Shown here: piece after piece, positions 35,835 through 45,573 of the stretch
Position numbering within the stretch: the first letter of the stretch is position 1
Layout of the letters: every line of letters begins with the position of its first letter
Source of the DNA: Verrucomicrobiota bacterium
GTDB lineage: Bacteria > Verrucomicrobiota > Verrucomicrobiia > Verrucomicrobiales > Verrucomicrobiaceae
Direction of reading: 5' to 3'
Length of the DNA: 64,000 nt
Assembly: GCA_017301975.1 (NCBI GenBank)
Contig: JAFLEI010000017.1
Span: 80,897-144,896, forward strand
Notes under the pieces: generated by a model
Told to the model about the DNA's origin: nothing
The model's database searches: none
The model's input: only the letters and a program-made list of their open reading frames with translations
Position numbers and translations under genes: made by a program

Positions 35835-37199
35835 TCACGGTTCACCTGGCAGCGCGTAGTAGGCGCACTCGGCGAAGAAGAGTTCGGCCATGTTGAGCTT
35901 GGAGTAGTCGTAGTGGCGGAGGGCTTGATGGATGAGTTCGCGGTTTGAGCCGTCTCCGAGGAGGGAGATGATGGCGGCGGCGGCGAGAGGGTTTTTCATG
36001 TAGCGGGCCTCGTAGTCTTTGCGCTCGCCGCGCTTGGCTTTGTCGGATATTTTGGCGAGCTTGGCGGCGTCTTCCTGCGTGGGCTGGGGAAACCAGGTGG
36101 AGTAAACGGCGCGCCAGTCGGCGTTGCCGAAGACTTTGGTGTCGTTGTTGTCGAAGGTGGTGTGGCCCTTGAGGGCGGGGAGGGCGTTGGTGGCGTTGAC
36201 GGTGAGGCCCTGGCGATAGAACAGGGCCTGTTCGGAGGAGAGGCGGCCTTCGCGGGATTGTGTGGCGATGGCTTCGGCGAGGGGGACTTGGCCGCTGAAT
36301 CGGACAGGAGAGGGGTGGGGATCATCGGTCTCCATGGCGATGAGTTTGGCGAGGGAGGCCTGGCTGCCGACGTAGATCCAGAGCTGGGATTCATCGATGT
36401 GGGCGATGGCCACGCGATCAAAGGGGTAGCCTGCGGCGCAGATTTCCAAACGTGTCTTGCCGGCGGGGTCGGGGCGCTCGGAGAGGGCTTTGTGGTAGCG
36501 TTCCAGCCAGATGGGGTCTCCGGTGATTTCGTGGGTGGCGCGGAGGAGGTAGAGGTAGCGGACGGCATCGCGGAAGAGGTGGCCGGTGAAGCCGCCGCGG
36601 AAAGTGCCTTTGAAATCGCCTTCGCAAGGGATGCGCCACTGCGTGGCCTCCAGGGCAGTGGCGACTTCTTTGACCTTGGCGATAATCTGCTGGCGCTCTT
36701 CGGCGGTGGGGATGCCGCTTTTCAAGTAGGCGTGCAGGCCGAGGAACCACGGGTGCGTTTGATCGTCTGAGCTGAGCGGGTAATGGCACACGCCATCCGT
36801 GCCGATGCCGCGTGCGATGAAGCCGGGGACATCGGAGACGGAGGCGCATTTGATGAGGCCCTGCGCGAGACGGCGGCACTGCTCCGCATCCTCCGCTGAG
36901 CCGCTGCGGCGGGCGCGCTCGCACATGGCGGGGAGGTAGAGGCCGTTGAACATGGGGCCGTTTTCAATGGGGCTCCACCAGCCGATGGCGTTGGGCCTGC
37001 CGAGCTTGCAGTCTTCGGGTGTGGGGAGATCGCCCACGTAGTCGCGGATGATGCCGTGGGGATCGACGAAGCGGCGCCAGAGTTCGGTGTGGGCTTGATC
37101 GATGGCCTGGGGGAGCGGAGGTCGCGTGGTCTCGGCGGCGGGCAGCAGGGCATGTGTGGCGAGCAGCAGGGCGGTGAGGAGGGAGATGCGTTTATACAT
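35835..37199 (-). CDS. Secreted alpha/alpha-barrel-like protein, unknown
   Basis: 454 aa from ATG 37199 (MYKRISLLTALLLATHALLPA signal peptide). Mostly helical with aromatic and Trp-rich turns (GRPNAIGWWSPIENGPMFNG; DQTHPWFLGLHAYLKSG; FKGTFRGGFTGHLFRDAVRY; YDYSKLNMAELFFAECAYY), the look of an (alpha/alpha)6 toroid as in lyases or unsaturated glycosidases. No catalytic motif recognised. Same strand as the neighbouring secreted genes. Confidence 0.65.
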   Translation of the reverse strand: MYKRISLLTALLLATHALLPAAETTRPPLPQAIDQAHTELWRRFVDPHGIIRDYVGDLPTPEDCKLGRPNAIGWWSPIENGPMFNGLYLPAMCERARRSGSAEDAEQCRRLAQGLIKCASVSDVPGFIARGIGTDGVCHYPLSSDDQTHPWFLGLHAYLKSGIPTAEERQQIIAKVKEVATALEATQWRIPCEGDFKGTFRGGFTGHLFRDAVRYLYLLRATHEITGDPIWLERYHKALSERPDPAGKTRLEICAAGYPFDRVAIAHIDESQLWIYVGSQASLAKLIAMETDDPHPSPVRFSGQVPLAEAIATQSREGRLSSEQALFYRQGLTVNATNALPALKGHTTFDNNDTKVFGNADWRAVYSTWFPQPTQEDAAKLAKISDKAKRGERKDYEARYMKNPLAAAAIISLLGDGSNRELIHQALRHYDYSKLNMAELFFAECAYYALPGEP

Positions 37200-37273
37200 T
37201 GAGGTGCCTTCGTGGATCATGGTGGGGTGCTGCATTCTAAGCCTTGAGGTGGGGAGTTGAATGAGCGCGGGAT

Positions 37274-39511
37274 TTATTTCAAGGGCTCGATTTCGATCCG
37301 GTCATTGGGGCTGGCTGAGACATTGCAGGTGATCTGCCAGCGCTGTGTGGCGGTGTCCCAATCCGTCTGCCAATGCTCGATGGCTTTGCCATTCACCCGC
37401 AGGCGCTGGCCGCGTGGCTGGGTGAGTCCGGTGAAGGTGACGGGGATGTGGCCGATGCCGCCGGTGAGGCTGAGCTGCGCGCGCTGCTCATCATCCACCG
37501 CGATGACGAGCGGATAGGGCTTCACGAGGGTGCCGTGCTTGACTTCGGGATTGAGCGCATTGCCTGCGGCCTCGCGCTGCACGGGCCGCCAGGTGTCGGC
37601 ATCGTGGGAGAGTGTTTCGCGCAGCGCGGCATCCGGGCCGTAGTAGGCGGCGGCATCGGCGGGAAAGACGACGAGCTCCAGATCGGCCTCGACGAAATCG
37701 CCGGGCTGCAGGGCATCGATGCCGGGCGGTGGTGCGAGCTCGAGGCTGGTGCGGTGGTTGCCTTTGCCCCACTCGGTGCAGAAGGAGGAGAGATGCGGCG
37801 CGGCGGGCTTTCCGCCCAGCACGGCACGCCATGAGCGCAGGATGAGGCCCCGGCTTGCGGCTGCATGGCCCTTGGTCAGTAGCGCGCGCTCCACGCCATG
37901 CACCGAGATCCATGCGCCTGCACCTGTGAGGGGCAGGGCGGTGCGGTCATACTCGTCCTTGGCGCGGCGCGGCTCCCATTCTTCGCGCAGGCCGGTGGCA
38001 TCGCCGATGGCGACGCGGCGCGCGGGGACGGTGTTGTAAAAATCCGCGCCGAGCTGGAAAAACGCGAGCCGTTTCCACTTCACCGGCTGGCGTACGTCGT
38101 AGCGCAGGCGGATGAAGGTGCGCAGGTGGTCGTTGGCCGCAGGCACGGAGACATCCGCCTGCGCGGCGATCTCTCCGCCGCTGGTTTCCTCGCTGTAGCT
38201 CACGTTTGTGAGGCAGGGGCCATGGGCGTGGTAGTTTGTGCGGGTGGCTTTCATCGGCTGGTAGCGGCCTGAGGGATCCATCCACATGAGGAAGTCGCCG
38301 CCGCCGCAGTTCTCCGCCCAGCCCCAGGGTTTGGCGGCGGGCTCGTGCGGCAGTGTCATGAGGGGGCGCACATCGGTGATGAAGCAGCGGCGCTGCACGC
38401 GCCCGGGTTCAAAGCAGATGCTCTCGCCAAAGCTGCCCACGGCGGCCTGATCCCAGAACTGATTGTGCCCCCAGCCGATGAGGCTGAGCTGCGCATGCGA
38501 GGCCGCGCACACGCCGCCGTAGCGCGCATGCACCATCTGGAAGACAAAGTCGCGCTTCGATTTCGGCGGCACACGCACATACGCGAAGCCATGAAACCAC
38601 GGCCCCTCGTGCGGCAGCGCGCCTTTCTCCGGGCGCTGGTGCCAGTTCTTGGAAAGCTGCACAGGCAGGCCGGTGGGGGTGCCATCGGGATCGCACAGCA
38701 TGGGCAGGAAGCCGGTGATGGTGAGGTGCTTCTGCTGCGTGAACATCAGGCGAGCCACCGTGGGTTTGTCGGTATCATTGCGCAGCGTCACGCGTTGGCG
38801 GTCCACGCGATCCAGGTGCTCCTCAGGATAATACGTGCGTGAGGCATTGGTCCATGGCTGCTCTGGCAGCGCGAGACGGTGGCAGCCCAGCGCCGCATCC
38901 AGCTCCACGGGAAGCTCCGACTCCACCACGGCGGTGGAGGGGGCGGCCGTGCTCACCGCCTCCAGCAGCACCGACTTGCTGCCTGTGCTTGTTTTTCCGC
39001 CATGGCGCAGCTCCAGCGTTTCACCGCCATCACACTCCAGGCGGAAGGCGAGCCGGTCCGGCCAGGTGGTGATCTCCAGCCGCGCATGGCCGCCCCATTC
39101 GCGGCCTTCCGCATCAGCGAATGTCAGATCCTCGATGATGACACGCTGGAAAAAGCGCCCGCACTCCACGAAGCGCACCGGCTGGAAAAAATCATCCTTG
39201 GGGGCGGCGTGGCCGGTGCAGGTGTAGCGCCGTCCTGCGGAAACAAGGGCGCAGTCCCAGCCGCCCGTCAGCGGGCGCACGTTCCGGGTGTCAAAGAGCA
39301 GCTTCCCTCCGCCGTATTCAAAGCACAGCGTTTCGTTTTTGGGACGCAGGCTGCTGCTCAAGACCTTGGGCGCGCCCTCCACCCACGAAAGCTGCACGCC
39401 ATCGTCCGTGCGTGGCATCCAGCCGGCCGGTGGCGTGTCTGCGGCCATGGTCACGGCAGGCACCGCAAGCAGGGCGAACAGCGGGAAGGCGAAGGTGGTG
39501 CGAAGTGTCAT
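37274..39511 (-). CDS. Large secreted beta-rich protein, unknown
   Basis: 745 aa from ATG 39511 (MTLRTTFAFPLFALLAVPAV, cut after MAA). A beta-rich protein with many Trp/Tyr (GGWDCALVSAGRRYTCTGH; WGHNQFWDQAAVGSFGESI; KPWGWAENCGGGDFLMWMDP) and no motif I know. Its neighbours are secreted sugar-related proteins, so a role in polysaccharide breakdown is plausible. It is 38 bp upstream of nothing on its own strand, and is probably transcribed separately from 35835-37199. Confidence 0.65.
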   Translation of the reverse strand: MTLRTTFAFPLFALLAVPAVTMAADTPPAGWMPRTDDGVQLSWVEGAPKVLSSSLRPKNETLCFEYGGGKLLFDTRNVRPLTGGWDCALVSAGRRYTCTGHAAPKDDFFQPVRFVECGRFFQRVIIEDLTFADAEGREWGGHARLEITTWPDRLAFRLECDGGETLELRHGGKTSTGSKSVLLEAVSTAAPSTAVVESELPVELDAALGCHRLALPEQPWTNASRTYYPEEHLDRVDRQRVTLRNDTDKPTVARLMFTQQKHLTITGFLPMLCDPDGTPTGLPVQLSKNWHQRPEKGALPHEGPWFHGFAYVRVPPKSKRDFVFQMVHARYGGVCAASHAQLSLIGWGHNQFWDQAAVGSFGESICFEPGRVQRRCFITDVRPLMTLPHEPAAKPWGWAENCGGGDFLMWMDPSGRYQPMKATRTNYHAHGPCLTNVSYSEETSGGEIAAQADVSVPAANDHLRTFIRLRYDVRQPVKWKRLAFFQLGADFYNTVPARRVAIGDATGLREEWEPRRAKDEYDRTALPLTGAGAWISVHGVERALLTKGHAAASRGLILRSWRAVLGGKPAAPHLSSFCTEWGKGNHRTSLELAPPPGIDALQPGDFVEADLELVVFPADAAAYYGPDAALRETLSHDADTWRPVQREAAGNALNPEVKHGTLVKPYPLVIAVDDEQRAQLSLTGGIGHIPVTFTGLTQPRGQRLRVNGKAIEHWQTDWDTATQRWQITCNVSASPNDRIEIEPLK

Positions 39512-39586
39512 GGCAGACACTCCTGCCGTTGTTTAATCGACTCTTCAACTCTCCGCACGAGACTTGTCGTGAAGGCCGCAAGGCAG

Positions 39587-39700
39587 CTACGCCCGCAGCC
39601 CGCTGAGCACTCCGGTGCTGTCGGCGAAGCGTTCCTGCGGTGCGCCGGTGCTTTGGGCGAGGGTGAGCCAGAGATTGGCGAGGGGGCGAGAGTGCGTGCT
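39587..39700 (-). pseudogene. C-terminal remnant of a DUF1552 protein
   Basis: About 38 codons, PLANLWLTLAQSTGAPQERF then ADSTGVLSGLRA and stop, match the end of DUF1552 proteins (hxNLWLTLL...FGDSTGxLxGL), which usually pair with DUF1592 cytochromes in Planctomycetota and Verrucomicrobiota. The rest of the gene is gone. Upstream sequence has no homology. Confidence 0.6.
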
Positions 39701-39758
39701 GGTAATGAGCCGCAAACTAACGCAACTTGGCATTCACCTCTGACTGTTTTTCCATCTC

Positions 39759-40112
39759 ATGAAGCATGTACGCACACTTCTTTGCTGGCTCCGGTGGCTG
39801 GCCATCCTGCTTTGCATGTCTGGCTTCTTCGCGTGGCTGATCTCCGCCCACCTCGCGCCATGTCCCTTCGACAGCGTCTGGTGGCCATGCCTCATCGGTA
39901 GCGTGATCGCGAGTGTCCTCCTGGTGACGCTGAACCTCATCGAGGGAGGCTGTGCCGGCGTCATTTTGCTGGTGCTCGGCCTCCTTGCGGCGGGTGTTCT
40001 CTCGAAGCACCTGCCTGCAGAGGCGGCAGGATACTACTACATCCTACCAGCCGCTATCCTGACCGGCTTTGTGACGACGCGGGGTGTTTTTTATCCGAGG
40101 TTCTTTTCGTGA
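39759..40112 (+). CDS. Small integral membrane protein
   Basis: 117 aa with four hydrophobic segments (about 8-30, 42-60, 64-82, 88-106), short loops and no charged pore motif. Function unknown. A hairpin CCGAGGTTC/GAACCTCGG spans its stop (40095-40123) and could end transcription. Confidence 0.6.
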   Translation: MKHVRTLLCWLRWLAILLCMSGFFAWLISAHLAPCPFDSVWWPCLIGSVIASVLLVTLNLIEGGCAGVILLVLGLLAAGVLSKHLPAEAAGYYYILPAAILTGFVTTRGVFYPRFFS

Positions 40113-40136
40113 CGAACCTCGGATGAACCGCAGAGA
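40072..40136. repeat. Direct repeat, copy 1 (copy 2 at 41548-41613)
   Basis: GACGCGGGGTGTTTTT...TGACGAACCTCGGATGAAC-type sequence occurs here and at 41548-41613, bracketing the gene at 40272-41315. Copy 1 includes the 3' end of the small membrane protein gene. Confidence 0.7.
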
Positions 40137-40271
40137 TTGGACGAACGCAGAGAGCAGAAGCCTGAAATCAAAGGCGGGACTCTGCGGCTGGCCATCTTCT
40201 GTGGGTTAACTCCGCATCAATCCGCCCAAAGCCTCTACCTGCCGCTCCTCCTCCTCCGCACGCAAGTTCGA

Positions 40272-41315
40272 CTATGGGGCTTTGACTGTGGCGGCTTCGA
40301 GATCGCGGCGTTTGCGCACTTCGAGGGCGGCATCGAGGTTTTTCGCGCGGGTGAGCTCGGCCTGGTAGGCATCCAGCGCCTGGAGGAATTTTTCGCGCAG
40401 GGTTTGCAGGCGCTGTTCGCGCTGGGTGGTGAGCTGGCTCAGGGTGCTGCGGTAGGTGGCGAGGAGGGGCTTGAGGGTCTCGTTCGCGGCTTTGTCATCG
40501 TCGGGCAGCGGGGCTTCGTCCTGCAGTCGCTTTTTCTCGGTGCGCAGGGCCAGCGCGGCATCGAGGTTGCCTGCCTGGGTGGCGGCATCCAGCGCACGAT
40601 CCAGCGCTGCGACATACTTGTCATTGAGGGCTTTGACGGCTTCGATATGGGGGGAGAGAGGGGCGTCGCGCTCGATGGCGGCGGCATAGGCGTCCTCCAA
40701 CTGGGCGATCCGTGGGTCGCTTGACCTGGGAACAAAGCCGCGCACCTGGATTTTGGAGAACCAGGCCTGATCTGCGGCGACGCCCCAGAGCCCGCCGGTA
40801 GAAATGGACTTGTCATCGATTTCAAAGGCCACTTTGCCATTGATCAGGACTTTCAGATGCTCGCCGACGGCGGAGAGCTCAAGATCGATGAAGTCTCCCA
40901 AAACAAAGGGCTTTGGCAGGGGCACGACAGCCAGCCGCTTGATCTTGCCCTTCGAGGTGAAGTTGAGGAAGAGATTGTCGATGGAGGTCTCTCCCATCTT
41001 GATGTTGAGTATGATCTCGTAGTACTCGCTGTCCTGGGCCCTGACATCGGCCGTACGCCGGATGCGAAGCTGGGGCCAGCTGGTCTTCTCGCGGAAATGG
41101 AAGAGTGCGCGGATGGCACCGTCCGGATAGGGCTGCGGGACCAGGATGCCATGGCCTGCGCGCACATGCAGCAGCCCGTCCACCAGATGGGCCTGCTCGG
41201 GTGGAAAGCCCTTGAGCTCCTCCTCAGTGGCCAGGATCGTTTTCCACTCACTGGCCTGCTGAGCGTGTGCGGAGAGGGTGATGAGCGCGAGCGCTAATGG
41301 AAGCAGGTGTTTCAT
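40272..41315 (-). CDS. Secreted protein with DUF1080-like sandwich and coiled-coil tail
   Basis: 347 aa from ATG 41315 (MKHLLPLALALITLSAHAQQ signal). Residues 25-200 look like a concanavalin/LamG-type sandwich (LVDGLLHVRAGHGILVPQPY; VLGDFIDLELSAVGEHLKVL; INGKVAFEIDDKSISTGG; WFSKIQVRGF). The C-terminal ~140 residues are helical with repeated Y-x-x-AL-x-x-A units, resembling the protein at 61655-62374. Probably an exported sugar- or surface-binding protein. Confidence 0.65.
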   Translation of the reverse strand: MKHLLPLALALITLSAHAQQASEWKTILATEEELKGFPPEQAHLVDGLLHVRAGHGILVPQPYPDGAIRALFHFREKTSWPQLRIRRTADVRAQDSEYYEIILNIKMGETSIDNLFLNFTSKGKIKRLAVVPLPKPFVLGDFIDLELSAVGEHLKVLINGKVAFEIDDKSISTGGLWGVAADQAWFSKIQVRGFVPRSSDPRIAQLEDAYAAAIERDAPLSPHIEAVKALNDKYVAALDRALDAATQAGNLDAALALRTEKKRLQDEAPLPDDDKAANETLKPLLATYRSTLSQLTTQREQRLQTLREKFLQALDAYQAELTRAKNLDAALEVRKRRDLEAATVKAP

Positions 41316-41726
41316 AGTGTGGAGGGGCCTCTGGAGGAACGCGCTTCCGACAGGTGCGATTTCATGGTGCGGTGTGGCCACGATGCCCGGCGCATGCGGC
41401 TCTCCTCGGTGGAAGGCCGGGTATTTTTAACAGACCGCCATGGGGTGTCCAGATGAAAACTTGCGATGGGCCGGTCAAGAGGCATGTCAGGCCATTGACT
41501 TGGCCACGGGAACGGGGCGTGAGGCATTGCTTTGCATGCCCGGTGTTGTGGCGACGCGGGGTGTTTTTATGACGGGCTCCTTTCATGACGAACCTCGGAT
41601 GAACCGCAGAGATCCAAGTCTGCCAAACCATAAGGACACTCATAAACACCCATATCCTGAAGGGAGCGCGGGCGGGGAGGGGGATTTTGATCCCGGTTTG
41701 GAAGTGGTGGGTGAACGTGGAGCGTT

Positions 41727-42060
41727 GAGGGATCAGGATGATCCCTCTCCTGTGGTGGGCTGGGTGGTTTGGAAGGAGTGGGACCATCCTGGTCCCACAC
41801 GCTCCGCTTGCGCCTTCCGCTCCGCGCTGACAAAACGCGACTTGGTTCTTCGCTCACGCGGCTGTCTTCGCCGGCGTTGAGGGATCAGGATGATCCCTCT
41901 CCTGTGGTGCGCTGGGTGGTTTGGAAGGAGTGGGACCATCCTGGTCCCACACGCTCCGCTTGCGCCCTCCGCTCCGCGCTGACAAAACGCGACTTGGTTC
42001 TTCGCTCACGCGGCTGTCTTCGCCGGCGTTGAGGGATCAGGATGATCCCTCTCCTGTGGG
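41727..42060. repeat. REP/BIME-like tandem units, cluster 1
   Basis: Units begin at 41727, 41879 and 42031 (period 152 bp; the third is partial). Each full unit has two perfect palindromes: GAGGGATCA-GGA-TGATCCCTC and GTGGGACCA-TCC-TGGTCCCAC. Between them lies near-identical GC-rich filler. A second cluster lies at 60619-60960. The rest of 41382-42324 has no gene. Confidence 0.85.
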
Positions 42061-42119
42061 AGGCGTGGGGTTCCGGGGGCTGAGCGTATCGTAACGAGCA
42101 ACAAGCGCATCGGCCTGCG

Positions 42120-42274
42120 GAGCGCGGACTTCAGTCCGCAGCACCCCGCAAGCACATCCCTGCCGCGTTTCATCTGCCGGTCTCTCAAAGCCGGGGCCGA
42201 ACATGTTTGAGGCATGCAACGAGTGAACCACACTTCAAGCGTGAGTCACCTGCTGCGGACTGAAGTCCGCGCTC
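42120..42274. repeat. 155-bp inverted-repeat element
   Basis: GAGCGCGGACTTCAGTCCGC at 42120 onward (24 bp in all, to 42143) is complementary to 42251-42274. Each arm is itself a palindrome (GCGGACT-TC-AGTCCGC), so the arms could fold alone or with each other. Sits just after REP cluster 1. Confidence 0.7.
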
Positions 42275-42324
42275 CCATGAGCTCTCGCTGTCCTCGATCA
42301 ATGTTCGTCGTGACCCGAGTCACA

Positions 42325-45207
42325 CTACTTCTTGAACGCCGCGCCTTCGGGTTTGCCGGCGGCTTGGAAGAAGGCGAGGAGGTCGAGGATTTCTTCTTGG
42401 GTGAGGGTGTTGAGCAGGCCGGGCATCATGGGCGAGATCTTGGAGGTCTCCTTGGTCTTGATGTCGGCCTTGCTGATCTCCTTGGTGTCCGGGGCGAGCA
42501 TGCTGGGACGGAGGATGATTTTGTCATCCGTGTCACCCACGATGCGGCCGGTGAGGAAGGTGCCGTTCTTGAGCGTGATGTCGGTGTTCGCATACTGCTC
42601 GGAGATGACTTTCGAGGGCTCGATGAGGGCTTCGAGAATGACCTGCGGCGAGTAGCGGCTGGCCACGGCGGTGAGATCCGGGCCGACGGAGCCGCCTTCA
42701 TCGCCGATGCGGTGGCACATGAGGCAGAGGGTGCCGTTCACGGCGTCCTGCCCCTGCGCGAAGTTGCGGCCTTTGCTGAGTTTGTCGAGATCGCCGACGA
42801 GGTCGGACATCTGCCAGTTTTTCACGAAGGTGCGGTCCTTCTTGGGCTTCTTGAGCTTGGGGGCGGGCTCGATCCAGGAATCCAGCACGGGCTGCAGCGC
42901 GGCGAGTTCTTCGGGCGGCACGTTGGCCATGGCGGTGCGGCGGATCTTGACGAGGAAGTTGCTGAAGCTTGCGCCATCGCTGAAGTCGCGGCCGGCATCG
43001 GTGAACCACTGGAGTGTCTTCGCGGGATGCTGCGCAGTAGTGCGCTTCTGCGCCCACCACGCGAAATACTGGCGGCGCATCTCCGGAGTCCAGCCGTTCG
43101 TGATGGTGCGCAGGGCGACGACGTAATTCAGCTGCTCCTCCTGCGTGGGCGCGGCGGCGAGAAGCCGCAGCGTGCGGGCGATGGTGTCGGGTGCATCGAG
43201 CGCGAGGAGTGTCTGGCACAGCTCGCGATTGAGCGCGACGCTCTGCGCAGGGTAGAGCGGGCTGAGCAGCGCGATGATAGGCGCGGCGACTTCAGCGGAC
43301 GGTTTGCCCATGCGGCTGATGGCGACCTCGATGACGCGGATGAGCTCAAGCTGCTGCGCTTCGCTCTTGAGCTGCGTGAGCGGAAGCTTGGCGATGGCTT
43401 TGAAGAGATCGCTCTGGGCTTCGGTGCCGCCGAGACGTGCGACTGAGAGGAGGATGGTCAGTGCTGCGGTGGGGTTTGTCTCTGCCAGGGCGCGTGCTTT
43501 CCATGAGTTGATGGGCTGGCTTTCGATGGCGATGCGTGCGGCGTAGCGGATGAAGCGGTCTTCGCTGGCGAGGTGAGGCCATGCGGTGTCTACGGCGGCG
43601 GCGTCTTCGTGGCCGTGGAAGGCTTCCAGCTTGTGGCGGAGCGTGCGGGATTCATCGCCTGCGACTTCGTGGAGGTCTGCGGGTGCGGTGGATTCGGTGC
43701 CTTCGTAGGTCACGCGAAACAGTGCGCCCTGAGTGTGACGGCCGCCGATGGTGAAGTACATCGCGCCGTCATCGCCGATGGTGAGGCCGGTCAAATTGAG
43801 AGGGGTCTTGCCGGATTTTTCGTTGAGCGATTTCGGTGCGACGAAGTTTTCCCAGGTGCCGCCGTAGCTGGCGCCCTGCGGCGTGAGATGCACGGCGATG
43901 AGGCGGCCATAGGTCCAGTCCTGGATGAAGAAGGCGCGCTGGTACTTGGCGGGGAATTTGGCACTCGTGCCGAAGCCCACGCCGGTGGGGCAGCCGATGC
44001 CGATGGTCACGGTGGCGGGCAGGCTGTCGTGGTAATACTCGGGCCACTTGCTGGCGCCTTCGCGGAAGCCATGGTCAGCGCCGCTGGTCACATGATAGAC
44101 GCGCACCGGGCGATACCACGGCGTGCCCCAGTCCCACTCCATGTCGCTGTCGAAGCCGAAGAGCTCGCCATCGTGATTGAAGGCGACGCCGTAGGTGTTG
44201 CGCTCGCCGCTTGCGATGAGTTCGCAGTTTTTCCCATCGGGGTCCATGCGGACGACGAAGCCGCCCGGGGGCTTGCGGCCTGCGCCGAAGCCGTTGCCAT
44301 CTTCCGCGCGCGGCAGCACGAGATCGTCCGCGTAGTTTTTGTGCGGGGAGGTGGGCAGCACATCGGCAGGCACGTCCACGAAATTTCCGCAGAGCACGTT
44401 GAGGTGCTTCTTGTCGGGATTGAGCAGGATGGTGTGCGCGCCGTGGTCGCCACCGCCGCCGCGCCATTCGCGGAGGAACTCGACCTTGTCGAAGGCCTCC
44501 TCGGCGGTGGTGGAGGTGCAGCGCCAGAGGCCATAGACACTCTTGCCATCGGGGCCATTGCCACGGCCATTGATGTAGAGGCTGTCAAAGGCGAAGAGCA
44601 TGCCCATGACCTCGCTGAGCGGGATTTTGAGGATCTCGGCCTTGGTGACCTTGCCGTCTTTGAGTGTGAGGCGGGAGATGGGTTCTTTCGGTTCCGCGCC
44701 AAGGAGCAGGCGGCCTTTCGGGTCTTTCGTGATGGAGATCCACGAGCCTTCCGTGGCTGCGTCCGCCTTGCGCACGAGCTCGACCTTGAAGCCCGGCAGC
44801 GTGGCCAGCAGCTCGCCGGGATTTTCTGTGACGACGGCCACCGTCTTTGGCTTCGAGCCATCCGCAGGTCCATAGACGGCCTTGGTGATGACGAGTTTTT
44901 TGCCCGCAGGCGCTGCGATTTCCAGCTTGCGATTCTCGCCCACATCGCGCGAGACCTTCTCGTCGCCGAGGGTGTACTCGATGTGCAGTTTCTTCGGCAC
45001 GCCCGAGGCGGTGTCGCCAAAGAGATCGTTGCCTGCGGTGATGGAGAGCTTGTCATCCTTCACCGCGCCCGCGACGACGGCGGTGACGTCCGTAGGATCT
45101 TTGGCGGCAAAAGCCGTTTCGTGCTGAGCCAGGCACGCAAGAGCGAGCGCGAGCAGGGCGGACTTCAATCGAAAACGAGGCAGGCTGCGTGAGGCTGGGG
45201 AGTTCAT
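42325..45207 (-). CDS. PVC-type membrane-bound dehydrogenase/haem-binding protein
   Basis: 960 aa with signal peptide (ALLALALACLAQHETAFAA). Order: a short beta domain, a beta-propeller-like sorbosone-dehydrogenase-type region (LLATLPGFKVELVRKADAAT; GDHGAHTILLNPDKKHLNVL; FGFDSDMEWDWGTPWYRPVR; YHVTSGADHGFREGA), a helical HEAT-like region, and a C-terminal cytochrome c domain with CLMCH and GPDLTAVASRYSP. This is the Pirellula/Verrucomicrobium haem-binding architecture (TIGR02603/02604). Probably a periplasmic oxidoreductase for a sugar-type substrate, passing electrons through its haem. Confidence 0.85.
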   Translation of the reverse strand: MNSPASRSLPRFRLKSALLALALACLAQHETAFAAKDPTDVTAVVAGAVKDDKLSITAGNDLFGDTASGVPKKLHIEYTLGDEKVSRDVGENRKLEIAAPAGKKLVITKAVYGPADGSKPKTVAVVTENPGELLATLPGFKVELVRKADAATEGSWISITKDPKGRLLLGAEPKEPISRLTLKDGKVTKAEILKIPLSEVMGMLFAFDSLYINGRGNGPDGKSVYGLWRCTSTTAEEAFDKVEFLREWRGGGGDHGAHTILLNPDKKHLNVLCGNFVDVPADVLPTSPHKNYADDLVLPRAEDGNGFGAGRKPPGGFVVRMDPDGKNCELIASGERNTYGVAFNHDGELFGFDSDMEWDWGTPWYRPVRVYHVTSGADHGFREGASKWPEYYHDSLPATVTIGIGCPTGVGFGTSAKFPAKYQRAFFIQDWTYGRLIAVHLTPQGASYGGTWENFVAPKSLNEKSGKTPLNLTGLTIGDDGAMYFTIGGRHTQGALFRVTYEGTESTAPADLHEVAGDESRTLRHKLEAFHGHEDAAAVDTAWPHLASEDRFIRYAARIAIESQPINSWKARALAETNPTAALTILLSVARLGGTEAQSDLFKAIAKLPLTQLKSEAQQLELIRVIEVAISRMGKPSAEVAAPIIALLSPLYPAQSVALNRELCQTLLALDAPDTIARTLRLLAAAPTQEEQLNYVVALRTITNGWTPEMRRQYFAWWAQKRTTAQHPAKTLQWFTDAGRDFSDGASFSNFLVKIRRTAMANVPPEELAALQPVLDSWIEPAPKLKKPKKDRTFVKNWQMSDLVGDLDKLSKGRNFAQGQDAVNGTLCLMCHRIGDEGGSVGPDLTAVASRYSPQVILEALIEPSKVISEQYANTDITLKNGTFLTGRIVGDTDDKIILRPSMLAPDTKEISKADIKTKETSKISPMMPGLLNTLTQEEILDLLAFFQAAGKPEGAAFKK

Positions 45208-45573
45208 GGATGGATCAGGACGAAGGCGGAATCGAGGGGAAAACGGTGGCGCACCTGCCGCAGGAGGCGGGTGGGTTCAAATGATTTACGGAGGGAGGGT
45301 GGGGGAGCTTGCAGGGGGGGGGCACTGGTCGCATGTGGCCATGGTCTTTCCCCTGACTCATATTTCTCTGATATGAACTGCGCATGGCAGGTGATGGCGG
45401 CTGTTTTTCGACCTTCGCCGCCATGGCGCAGTGCAACGCTCCTGTTGCGCAATAATTTTATTGCGCGCCCAGTGCTTCATGCCTGGCAACTTTGCACTTT
45501 GCCTTTGTCCACTCCTCTATGCAGAGGCTGGAACCTACGGACTTGTTTCACAGCGCTGAATGCGACTGTAGTT
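45208..45573. other. Intergenic region, no gene seen
   Basis: About 365 bp with G-rich tracts (an eight-G run near 45316), an AATAATTTTATTG stretch at about 45450-45462 and a CATGCCTGGCAA motif near 45479. No supported ORF. Confidence 0.5.

Noticed and set aside
36162..36770. 202-aa plus-strand ORF
   Set aside because: Antisense to the secreted helical protein at 35835-37199; acidic/Gly-rich shadow.
43573..45192. 539-aa plus-strand ORF
   Set aside because: Antisense to the haem-binding protein, which has signal peptide, motifs and CxxCH; the plus ORF has none.
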